From NCBI GenBank assembly GCA_964369525.1, contig CAYJEW010000045.1, forward strand, positions 1 to 16,605: a stretch of 16,605 nucleotides of DNA, written 5' to 3'. The stretch is from JAAYCI01 sp964369525. GTDB taxonomy: Bacteria > Bacillota > Clostridia > Oscillospirales > Ruminococcaceae. The notes below the pieces were generated by a model that was not told the origin of the DNA, did no database searches, and saw nothing but the letters and a program-made list of their open reading frames with translations. The translations under genes and the position numbers were made by a program. This document shows, piece by piece, positions 5,604-12,551 of this stretch; within the stretch, counting starts at the first letter, position 1; each line of letters opens with the position of its first letter.

Positions 5604-7856
5604 CTATAGGTAATCGATGGTGTTGTCTAGATATAAGCTCTCAAACTGCTGTACAGGCATTGGCTTTGAAAAATAATACCCCTGCGCCACGTCGTAGCCG
5701 AGCTCTTTCAAAAATTCCAGCTGAAATTCTGTTTCTACGCCCTCGGCAACTGTGGTAGAGTTGAGGCCTTTAAGCATAGATATTACCCCGCCAATAACAA
5801 CGCGCTTTGCGTCGTCGGGCGCATCGGTGGCAATAAAGCTGCGGTCTAGCTTAACCTCATCGGCGTGGAAGGTTTGCAGCATGCCAAGCGAAGAATACCC
5901 CGAGCCAAAGTCGTCTATAGAAAAGCGGAAGCCCTGGCGGCTGAGGTTGTCCACAAATGCACGAATAAGCTCAGGGTTGTTAACCACAGCGGTTTCGGTA
6001 AGTTCAATTACAATTAAATTATGCGGCACACCATAGCGGGTGGCAATATCCACAAGTTCTTGCACAGTGTTGGGGTTGGCCAGATGCTTGCGCGAAAAGT
6101 TTACAGATATAGGTACCACAGAGGCGCCTTTGTCTAGCCTGTTTTTCAAAAAATCGCACACCTGCTCAACAATTGCAAGGTCCAGCTTCACAATATCTCC
6201 GCTTTGCTCCAAAATAGGAATAAACTCGTCGGGGAAAAGCGTGCCCCCTTCTGTGGGGTTCCAGCGCACAAGCGCTTCGGCACCGCATAGCTTCATGCTG
6301 TGTAGGTCCACCTGCGGCTGCAGAAAAAATGTAAGCTCTTTTTCCAGTAGTGCACTTGCAAAGTTTCCGCTCACACGGCTGGTGCGATCAAGGTAATCTT
6401 GCATGGTTTTGTTGTAGTCTTGAATAATAGTGCCTCTGTCTTTTGCAAAGTTATGCGCAAGGATGGTTCGGCTAACTATTTCGTTCACATCGCTGTAGCC
6501 TTGCGGTATGCGGTAGCGGCCATAGCGAATAGTAATAGGATAGTCCAGCGCCAGCTGCTCGCGCAACAGCGAAAATAAAATAGATTCGTAATGGTAGCGT
6601 ATATCCTCTAAATCCTTCAAAAAATCAGATTTGGCAAATATAAAAAATTCGTCGTTGCCGGCACGGGCAAGCATAAATGAGTATACTTCAACCTCGTTTT
6701 TAGGCATAACCTTTGAGAATGCTTTAAGTACCTCGTCGCCCGTGTGATAGCCAAAAAGCTGGTTTATGGATTTAAAGTTAGATATATCCATTCTTACAAC
6801 CATATAGTCTTGGCCTGGGTTTCGCCGCAGAACAGCTTTCATATCAAGTTTGAATTTTTCAAGGTTAGGCAGGCCTGTGAGCTGGTCGTAGTGCAGCGCA
6901 CGGTTTACATTTCTCTGCGATAACATCATAAGAGTAAAGGCCAAAGCAGAAGAAACAATAACAACTATCATACCAATTGATGTAATGCTAATTATCTGCT
7001 GTACCAGCACATCGGTTCGGCCGGCTATAGCCGATTGTGGCAAAACTACCGCCAAAAACCAGCCGTTAAATGCCAATGGTACATACCTGACATAGTTTAG
7101 CGAAGAGCCATCCAGCGCGTACTGAATCTGCCCGTCGGACATGTTTTGTAGGTCTTGCACAAATTCTTGGTGCGAGGTATCGCCTACTATCATCTCAGTA
7201 GTGAGAACATCAAAGATGTTGTTTGTGTAATTTCCGCTCGTCAGCTCATCCTCGTCGGAGGATATAACAATATTGCCCTCACGGTCTAAAACGTGCATGT
7301 GGCTGTAGCCGTCGGGCGGGGGAAGGGTTAGGGCGGTTATGTATTCAATAGGTATTTCGCCTATAATTGCGCCGGCAAACTCACTGCCGCTGCGCACCGG
7401 AATGCCAAAAAACGACACCTCAACCCCTGTAATAGGTGAAAAAACAACCGTAGAGGCTGTGTATGTCACCTGCTGCGATATCGACATAAAGGCGGGAAGC
7501 TCTGATAGATCCACATCGTTGTCAAAAGCATCCACGCCATGCCCGTTATTGTCTAGGAGGTAGATGTTGGCGTATGGGTATATAGTCATCATATTGCCAA
7601 GAAAGGCGGAGTAGTCTTCGCGCGGGGTATCGGTGATAACCTGTGCAATACCTTCAAGCCTTGAAAACTCTTGGAACAAGGCAGTATTTAAGCTGTGCTG
7701 CTTTACGTAGGTGGTTTCATCTATAGTAGTAATGGCTAGCTGATTAATGTTTTCGTTTATACCGGCCCTGCTGAAGTATACGATAAATCCAATGCAAAGC
7801 GAGGCGGCAGTCATTATAGATATAAAAATTAAAAGCAGCTGCTTTTTTGAAAACAT
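5604..7856 (-). CDS. Membrane-bound Cache-GGDEF-EAL protein; predicted c-di-GMP phosphodiesterase with degenerate GGDEF
   Basis: This 750-residue inner-membrane sensor has TM1 at about 7-28, an extracytoplasmic Cache-like sensor at about 32-280, TM2 at about 287-312, GGDEF at about 320-485 and EAL at about 500-745. The GGDEF signature reads R-A-G400-N401-D402-E403-F404. The metal-binding D-x-D region reads MDISNFK, and GHxxGD reads GYHTGD, so cyclase activity is doubtful. The EAL domain is complete: E527-A-L in GAEALVRW, N586, E618 in ELTET, D648-D649 in DDFGSGYSSL, K669 in VKLDRS, E705 in AEGVET and Q725 in AQGYYFSKP. It should therefore hydrolyse c-di-GMP to pGpG. The ATG at 7856 lies 20 bp after the stop of the PAS-GAF gene, so the two form an operon. 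Its ribosome binding site (AGGCGATG) is modest. The Cache domain's ligand cannot be inferred. Confidence 0.92.
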   Translation of the reverse strand: MFSKKQLLLIFISIMTAASLCIGFIVYFSRAGINENINQLAITTIDETTYVKQHSLNTALFQEFSRLEGIAQVITDTPREDYSAFLGNMMTIYPYANIYLLDNNGHGVDAFDNDVDLSELPAFMSISQQVTYTASTVVFSPITGVEVSFFGIPVRSGSEFAGAIIGEIPIEYITALTLPPPDGYSHMHVLDREGNIVISSDEDELTSGNYTNNIFDVLTTEMIVGDTSHQEFVQDLQNMSDGQIQYALDGSSLNYVRYVPLAFNGWFLAVVLPQSAIAGRTDVLVQQIISITSIGMIVVIVSSALAFTLMMLSQRNVNRALHYDQLTGLPNLEKFKLDMKAVLRRNPGQDYMVVRMDISNFKSINQLFGYHTGDEVLKAFSKVMPKNEVEVYSFMLARAGNDEFFIFAKSDFLKDLEDIRYHYESILFSLLREQLALDYPITIRYGRYRIPQGYSDVNEIVSRTILAHNFAKDRGTIIQDYNKTMQDYLDRTSRVSGNFASALLEKELTFFLQPQVDLHSMKLCGAEALVRWNPTEGGTLFPDEFIPILEQSGDIVKLDLAIVEQVCDFLKNRLDKGASVVPISVNFSRKHLANPNTVQELVDIATRYGVPHNLIVIELTETAVVNNPELIRAFVDNLSRQGFRFSIDDFGSGYSSLGMLQTFHADEVKLDRSFIATDAPDDAKRVVIGGVISMLKGLNSTTVAEGVETEFQLEFLKELGYDVAQGYYFSKPMPVQQFESLYLDNTIDYL

Positions 7857-7876
7857 GTCATCGCCTGCGCTTTCGG

Positions 7877-9991
7877 TTAAGAATTAGATGTGGCAAACCT
7901 GATGAAGTTGTCAAGTGCAAGTGGGTCTGAAAAATACATACCTTTTGCAAGGTCGCACTCTAGCGAGTGCAGTATGCTGTACACCTCAGGCGAGTCTACC
8001 GATTTTGCTAAGATGCAAACATTGGGAAGGGTTTTGCATAATGCCACAAGTGCTTTAACAACCTGCAGAGAGCTTGGGCGCTGTGTGGCACTTGCAATAA
8101 GGTTGCCTGCTAGCTTAACAGTGTGGAAGTCGTGTAAAAGCAGTGTTTCCACGTTGGCATTATCGCGGCCAAAATCATCCAGCGAAATCGATATGCCGTT
8201 TTTTTCAAAAGATGCGAGTATGCCCTGAAGCACAGGCGCATCCAGCTTGCAAAAGTCGGATTTAATATTTATTGTAAGCATATTACGCGGCATGCCCATC
8301 TCATCGCACATGGTGGCAATTTTGTCTGCGCAGCCGTCTTGCGATAGTGAAATGCTGGAAAGCTGAACCGAAATTCTTATCTCAATATCGTTTTTGTGCA
8401 AGGTGTTGTACTGGCCTATAACCGTTTGTAGAATGTGGTTATCCAGCTCTACCATTATGCCTTCCTCTTCGTACAGGTCTACAAGCTGGTTAAGCGATAA
8501 AGGCGCATGCGGTGGGTCGTGCCGCTCCACAACGCACTGGGCGGCCACTGTTTTACCTGTTTTCAGGTCTATTATAGGCTCAAGCAGAACCGCAATTTTG
8601 CCGCTTGCAATATCGCTAAACAGCTGCTCTTTTGCAGTAACCGAAAAATTTTGCTTGCTGGGGGCAATAGAGCGGTAGTAGTTTTGCTTGTCGTTATACA
8701 TAAGCGCGTCGGCCTGGATAATCTGTTTTTGTATATCCATCTGCCCGTCGCTCCAGTTGTGGCCTATAGAAATATTTACGGTGTCAATCTTTTTGGCATT
8801 GGTTTTAAGCGTGTCAACCTTTTGGTCAAATTCATCTTTATCAATATTTGCGCAGATAACAACAAACTCGGCGCCACCCACACGAAATATGCCTTTATGG
8901 TCAAACACTTCTTTTAAGAGGTTGGCAGAGTTTTTAATAAGCATGTCGCCATATTCATGGCCGTTGGTGTCGTTGGCAAGCTTAAGGCCGTTGATATCCA
9001 CAAAACAAACGCCAATATTTTTTGCGCCGTTGTTTTGTATTTTTTTAAGTTCCGAGATGTACTTGTTGCGGTTAAATACCCCTGTAAGCGTATCCATATA
9101 GCTAAGAAACTCAAGCTGGTTCATGTTAAACCTTTTTTGGGTTTCTTCGTACACAAAAAATGCTACAGCACGTAAAAGGTCTAGACTATCGGCGTGTAGC
9201 GTGGGGTTGTCTACCCCAATAAATGATATAGCTTTGCCGTTTTTTATAAGCGGAATGGTTAAAAGGCTGGTAATATCTTGCGCTTTTAGTATCTCGTAGG
9301 TTGCGCTGTTGGGATGTACATCCTTTTCTAAATCTTGAATAACATATTCGCCGTCGCGCTCAAAATGGTAAATCCAGTCGGCTGCAAAGTCAAGCGGAAT
9401 ATCCTGTAGGCTGTCTATCTCAGAGGTGGTGCAATGGCTACACCATTCATACGTGTTTATAAGAATGTTTTTTTCGTAGTCTATATCAAAGGTATAGGCG
9501 CGTTTTGCACCGTAGTATGTGCCGATTTTTTCAAGAAAAATCTTAATGGCCTTGTCTATATCGGTTTCAAACTGGAATATCTGCAAACATGCGGCAATTA
9601 GCCGCTCCATCTCCAGCTTTAGCGCCAACGAGTCCATCTCTTTTTTCTCTGCGGTCACATCGCGCGCAAACTCAAGGCGCAGCGTGCGCCCGTCTTTATC
9701 TTTTATAAAGGTGTCTTTTATCTCCACATAAACACCGAGATTTTCGTTGTGGAAAACCCATTCCAGCCATACGCCCTCTGTTAGCTGAGCGTTGGTGCAA
9801 AACTCACAAGGAGCTTTTTTGCCCTGCAGCACCTCATAGCACAGCTTGCCCTTGTAGCTGTCGTCGGTGTAGCCGGTAAGGGTTTTGCCGGCTTCGTTCA
9901 TGTAATATAGCGAATAGTTTACAGGGTCGCTCATATAGCAAATGAGGTCAACATTTGCCATGGCTAATGAGGAGTAATGGTTGTTGTTCAT
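7877..9991 (-). CDS. PAS-GAF-GGDEF-EAL protein with both output domains mutated
   Basis: This 704-residue soluble protein has a PAS domain (about 10-120) containing CYEVLQGKKAPCEFC (51-65), a GAF domain (about 140-285), a GGDEF domain (about 295-445) and an EAL-like domain (about 455-700). The GGDEF domain keeps DTLTGVFNRNKY and DINGLKLANDTNGHEYGD, but its signature is G372-G-A374-E-F: the first acidic residue, needed for catalysis, is alanine. In the EAL domain the E-A-L is replaced by C-V-V (486-488) and ELTE by NIKSD. AEGVE becomes AKSVD, while D605-D606 and K626 remain. Neither reaction is likely, so a role as sensor, nucleotide-binding effector or partner of the downstream phosphodiesterase is more plausible. 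The ATG at 9991 is preferred because GTGAGG lies 9 bases upstream. An in-frame GTG at 10006 is part of that ribosome binding site. Confidence 0.9.
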   Translation of the reverse strand: MNNNHYSSLAMANVDLICYMSDPVNYSLYYMNEAGKTLTGYTDDSYKGKLCYEVLQGKKAPCEFCTNAQLTEGVWLEWVFHNENLGVYVEIKDTFIKDKDGRTLRLEFARDVTAEKKEMDSLALKLEMERLIAACLQIFQFETDIDKAIKIFLEKIGTYYGAKRAYTFDIDYEKNILINTYEWCSHCTTSEIDSLQDIPLDFAADWIYHFERDGEYVIQDLEKDVHPNSATYEILKAQDITSLLTIPLIKNGKAISFIGVDNPTLHADSLDLLRAVAFFVYEETQKRFNMNQLEFLSYMDTLTGVFNRNKYISELKKIQNNGAKNIGVCFVDINGLKLANDTNGHEYGDMLIKNSANLLKEVFDHKGIFRVGGAEFVVICANIDKDEFDQKVDTLKTNAKKIDTVNISIGHNWSDGQMDIQKQIIQADALMYNDKQNYYRSIAPSKQNFSVTAKEQLFSDIASGKIAVLLEPIIDLKTGKTVAAQCVVERHDPPHAPLSLNQLVDLYEEEGIMVELDNHILQTVIGQYNTLHKNDIEIRISVQLSSISLSQDGCADKIATMCDEMGMPRNMLTINIKSDFCKLDAPVLQGILASFEKNGISISLDDFGRDNANVETLLLHDFHTVKLAGNLIASATQRPSSLQVVKALVALCKTLPNVCILAKSVDSPEVYSILHSLECDLAKGMYFSDPLALDNFIRFATSNS

Positions 9992-10100
9992 GATGTATAG
10001 CCTCACTTTATAATTGGTTCACGTATGGGTATAGCATAGCGAAGGTGGCAACTAACAGCCTGCACATAAATCTATAGAATATATTGTATATATACTATAA

Positions 10101-10129
10101 ATTGTATCACGGGCAAGCGCGAAATACAA
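10101..10129 (-). promoter_or_regulatory. Promoter of the c-di-GMP two-gene operon
   Basis: On the minus strand TTGTAT (10129-10124) and TACAAT (10106-10101) are separated by 17 bp, and TGA before the hexamer makes it an extended -10. The predicted start near 10094 leaves a leader of about 100 bases. That leader begins in an AT-rich stretch with several TATA-like steps (about 10077-10100). Confidence 0.65.
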
Positions 10130-10163
10130 GGATTTAACCCGCTTTAAATGTCGTCAAAATGCA

Positions 10164-10193
10164 ATAAAAGCGCCGGCCAAAAATGACCGACGC
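10164..10193 (-). terminator. Terminator of the nitroreductase gene
   Basis: On the minus strand GCGTCGG and CCGGCGC pair (one G-U) around TCATTTTTGG, followed directly by TTTTATT. The hairpin spans 10193-10170. It lies between the nitroreductase stop (10248) and the promoter of the next operon on the same strand, so it separates the two transcription units. Confidence 0.8.
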
Positions 10194-10247
10194 ATGTAAA
10201 CAACAAGCAATATAGAAGGTGGTAAATAGCAAGTGTGGACAAGAGGG

Positions 10248-10841
10248 CTAGCTACAAATACTAAAGCGCTCTTGCAGGTTGTTTATCAGTTTTTCATCGG
10301 CGGGCTGCAAAATGTTACCAAAAGGCATCTGTGAGATAAGCTTATACTTTTTTTCTATATTATACAGCTCATACAGCTCTTGCTCTACCAGCTCGCCATA
10401 GTGCTGAAGGTTTGCGCCAAGGCCCAGCTCTTTTAAGCCTACCCACACGGCAAACTGAAGCATGCCGCTGGCCTGGTAAGACCAAGGCTGCATGTTGTGA
10501 GCATATGTTGGCATATTTTGCTCTAGAGCAGCCACAATTTCGGTGTTTTCGTAAAACAAAACGGTTGCATAGGCGGCCTTAAAGCCTGCTAGCTTGGCCA
10601 ATGTTGCAGCTTGTGCCTCTGGTGGCAGCAAGGCCTGCATTTTGGTGGCCAGCAGCTCCCACAGCTCGTTGTGGCTGTTATCGTAAAGAATAATAGCCTT
10701 TGATGTTTGCGAGTTAAATGCCGAGGGGGCCTGCGCCACACAGCTTTGAACTAGTAGGTTGATGTCATCTTTTGGTACGCTCACATCTTTGCCTAGAGCG
10801 TAAAAACTGCGCCTCTCGCTTATTAAATCAATTAGCCCCAT
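10248..10841 (-). CDS. Nitroreductase family protein (HBN1/Frm2-like FMN oxidoreductase)
   Basis: This 197-residue cytosolic flavoprotein is predicted to use FMN and NAD(P)H to reduce nitro compounds, quinones or similar acceptors. It matches the HBN1/Frm2 branch: ERRSFYALG (9-17, with R10-R11-S12 as likely phosphate contacts of FMN), APSAFNSQTS (38-47), ATVLFYEN (92-99), PWSYQASGMLQ (119-129), GLGANLQHY (140-148) and QMPFGNI (171-177). The length is typical of this short branch. An AGGAGG ribosome binding site lies 7 bases before the ATG. It is a single-gene unit: a terminator for the lipoprotein gene lies upstream (10966-11009) and its own terminator lies downstream. No convincing -35/-10 pair is seen, but an inverted repeat at 10928-10944 may be an operator. 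The physiological substrate is unknown. Confidence 0.9.
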   Translation of the reverse strand: MGLIDLISERRSFYALGKDVSVPKDDINLLVQSCVAQAPSAFNSQTSKAIILYDNSHNELWELLATKMQALLPPEAQAATLAKLAGFKAAYATVLFYENTEIVAALEQNMPTYAHNMQPWSYQASGMLQFAVWVGLKELGLGANLQHYGELVEQELYELYNIEKKYKLISQMPFGNILQPADEKLINNLQERFSICS

Positions 10842-10927
10842 AATAATACCTCCTATAATGTTTTATATAAGTTTAACACAGGAAAAAGTTTAATGCATCG
10901 TTAAAATAGATAATCTATATGTGCATT

Positions 10928-10944
10928 TTGTACAGTAGGTACAA
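10928..10944. promoter_or_regulatory. Putative operator: TTGTAC-N5-GTACAA inverted repeat
   Basis: A perfect 6-bp inverted repeat, TTGTAC and GTACAA, is separated by AGTAG. It lies about 90-100 bp upstream of the nitroreductase start codon, between the upstream terminator and the gene. The minus-strand TTGTAC half could also act as a -35, with TATAGA 19 bp downstream, so a bound regulator would cover the promoter. No regulator gene is adjacent, so which protein binds is unknown. Confidence 0.4.
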
Positions 10945-10965
10945 TAAGGGGCGTAGGGCAGTGCG

Positions 10966-11009
10966 AAAAAAACAGCGGCCTGCACTAAGGTGCAAACCGC
11001 TGTTTTTTA
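10966..11009 (-). terminator. Terminator of the triple-repeat lipoprotein gene
   Basis: AAAAAACAGCGG (10967-10978) pairs with CCGCTGTTTTTT (10997-11008). An inner stem TGCAC/GTGCA encloses TAAG. On the minus strand the hairpin is followed by TTTTTTTCGC. It begins about 40 bp after the lipoprotein stop codon. It could also work on the plus strand, but no plus-strand gene precedes it. Confidence 0.88.
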
Positions 11010-11047
11010 GTTAGTTGAACAATTGCCTGTAGGGCGATTGCTGTCTG

Positions 11048-12262
11048 TTATGAGTACTCCACATTAGATGCGTCATACTCGGCAATAACCGAATCGCCTA
11101 TAACATGCAGCAGAACAAAATTGCCGGAGCTGTTTATAGACACAACTAAATTGTCGCCACCCTGCACCGCAATGCCGTAAAACTCAAATACGGTTCCGTC
11201 GCTTAGCTGTACACGCATGTCGTAGCTGCCAGCACCGCCGTGGTTGTAAAGGAAGCTCTCGCCAGAGGCCACGGTAGAGCTGCCTAGAATGTCGTCGCCC
11301 CAGGTGGATTCAGCGCTGGAGTTAAAGTTGATAATATACAGCGATACATCCGAGAAGTCGTTGGTGATAGCAACCTGGTTGGAAGCTACGCCGGAAGATG
11401 TGCCAACCGAGCCGCCGCTGCTAGCTATTACGGTATCGTAGTGGCTGCCGCTGGCTAGGTAGTGCTCAATTGTGCCGCCGTTTGCCTCGCTAAATACTAG
11501 GGTTTCGTTAGGGTCCAGCACAAGGCTGTGGAAGGTAAAGGCCTCGCCGCCCGAATATTCAAGGCGTATGTCGTAGGTGCGAACATCGGCAATGAGCTCT
11601 AGCTGAATCTCTGAGCCTTGGCCTAAAGTAGAGCTGCCAAACAAGTCGTTGGACCAGTCTTCTGTGCCTGCGGGTGCAAAGTATGCATACCAAAGGCTCG
11701 CAGAGCCTTCATTTACTAGTGTTACGGTATCGCCGCTGCTTGTGTTTTCGTCTGGCCCAACGTCGTTGCCTTCGGGCACAAATGCAGCAAACATGCCTAT
11801 TGAGTTGTCGCTATCGTCAAAAAGTTCTAGCGAGCCGCCGGTGGGGGTTGCATTAAATACAAGCATGTTGTCTGCAGCTATTGGAACATTCTCAAAGATA
11901 ATGTTCAGCGAGCCGGAGAAGGTTACCTGAATGTCGTAAAATTCGTCGCTGCCGGATAGTGCAAGATCCAAAGTTTCGCCTTGGTTTAAAACCTCAGAAC
12001 CAAGTAGGTCGTCGCCAAAGTCGGAGCTGCCGGCTGTGGCAATACGCACGTAGTAGATATCCTCGCCGTCGTTCACAGCCGTAAATTGGCCACCTGCGCT
12101 ACCGTTGGTGGAGGGGCGGGAAGGCGGTGCGGCAGTGGAGGAATCATCATCCTCGAAAAAGCCGCCTATTACCGGGAGCGAGCTTAGGCTACATGCGGTT
12201 AGGCTAAACACAAGTATAGAAACACAAACCAACAATAGCCATTTTTTGATACTTCTTTTCAT
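11048..12262 (-). CDS. Secreted lipoprotein with three copies of an unnamed repeat
   Basis: The 404-residue product begins with a lipoprotein signal: MKRSIKK, a hydrophobic stretch (8-20) and the lipobox LTAC with the acylated cysteine at 24. A low-complexity Asp/Ser/Pro/Gly linker follows (about 36-58). Three repeats of roughly 85 residues make up the rest, each with the core GDDLLGS-x-L-x-x-G-E: 83-96 (GDDLLGSEVLNQGE), 204-217 (SNDLFGSSTLGQGS) and 322-335 (GDDILGSSTVASGE). Each core is preceded by a YYVRIATAGSSDF-like strand and followed by YDIQV/YDIRL/YDMRV and a F-x-F strand, which suggests beta-sandwich domains. The function is unknown: surface binding or envelope sensing are only guesses. 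The ATG is preceded by AGAAGGGA at 9 bases. The gene forms its own unit with a promoter near 12407-12436 and a terminator downstream. Confidence 0.85.
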   Translation of the reverse strand: MKRSIKKWLLLVCVSILVFSLTACSLSSLPVIGGFFEDDDSSTAAPPSRPSTNGSAGGQFTAVNDGEDIYYVRIATAGSSDFGDDLLGSEVLNQGETLDLALSGSDEFYDIQVTFSGSLNIIFENVPIAADNMLVFNATPTGGSLELFDDSDNSIGMFAAFVPEGNDVGPDENTSSGDTVTLVNEGSASLWYAYFAPAGTEDWSNDLFGSSTLGQGSEIQLELIADVRTYDIRLEYSGGEAFTFHSLVLDPNETLVFSEANGGTIEHYLASGSHYDTVIASSGGSVGTSSGVASNQVAITNDFSDVSLYIINFNSSAESTWGDDILGSSTVASGESFLYNHGGAGSYDMRVQLSDGTVFEFYGIAVQGGDNLVVSINSSGNFVLLHVIGDSVIAEYDASNVEYS

Positions 12263-12406
12263 AAAATAACATCCCTTCTAAAAAAATAATGACACCTGAC
12301 TAAAATATACGTTGAACTGTAGAACATATAAATAAAGCCACCACCTATGCAATTGGTAGCTTTTATTCCAACCAAAAAACAGCAAAAACCAAACTATGTA
12401 AGATCC

Positions 12407-12436
12407 ATTATACAATTTAAATGGCCATTTTGTAAA
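12407..12436 (-). promoter_or_regulatory. Promoter of the lipoprotein gene
   Basis: On the minus strand TTTACA (12436-12431) and a perfect TATAAT (12412-12407) are 18 bp apart. The predicted start near 12400 gives a leader of about 138 bases. The leader contains two similar T-rich stretches (TTGGTTTTTG and TTTTTTGGTTGG, about 12368-12393) and a weak hairpin GCTACC/GGTGGC (about 12337-12360). No terminator for the upstream DUF6056 gene is visible in 12437-12551. Confidence 0.65.
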
Positions 12437-12551
12437 CTATCAGAACAAATAAGATGCGGTTAAATAGCCCTTTAAGATACAGTGGACGCCGTACGGATAT
12501 AGCACAGGTGTATAAACTCACAAAGCTGCCGCACAACACGGCCTTGTAGGT

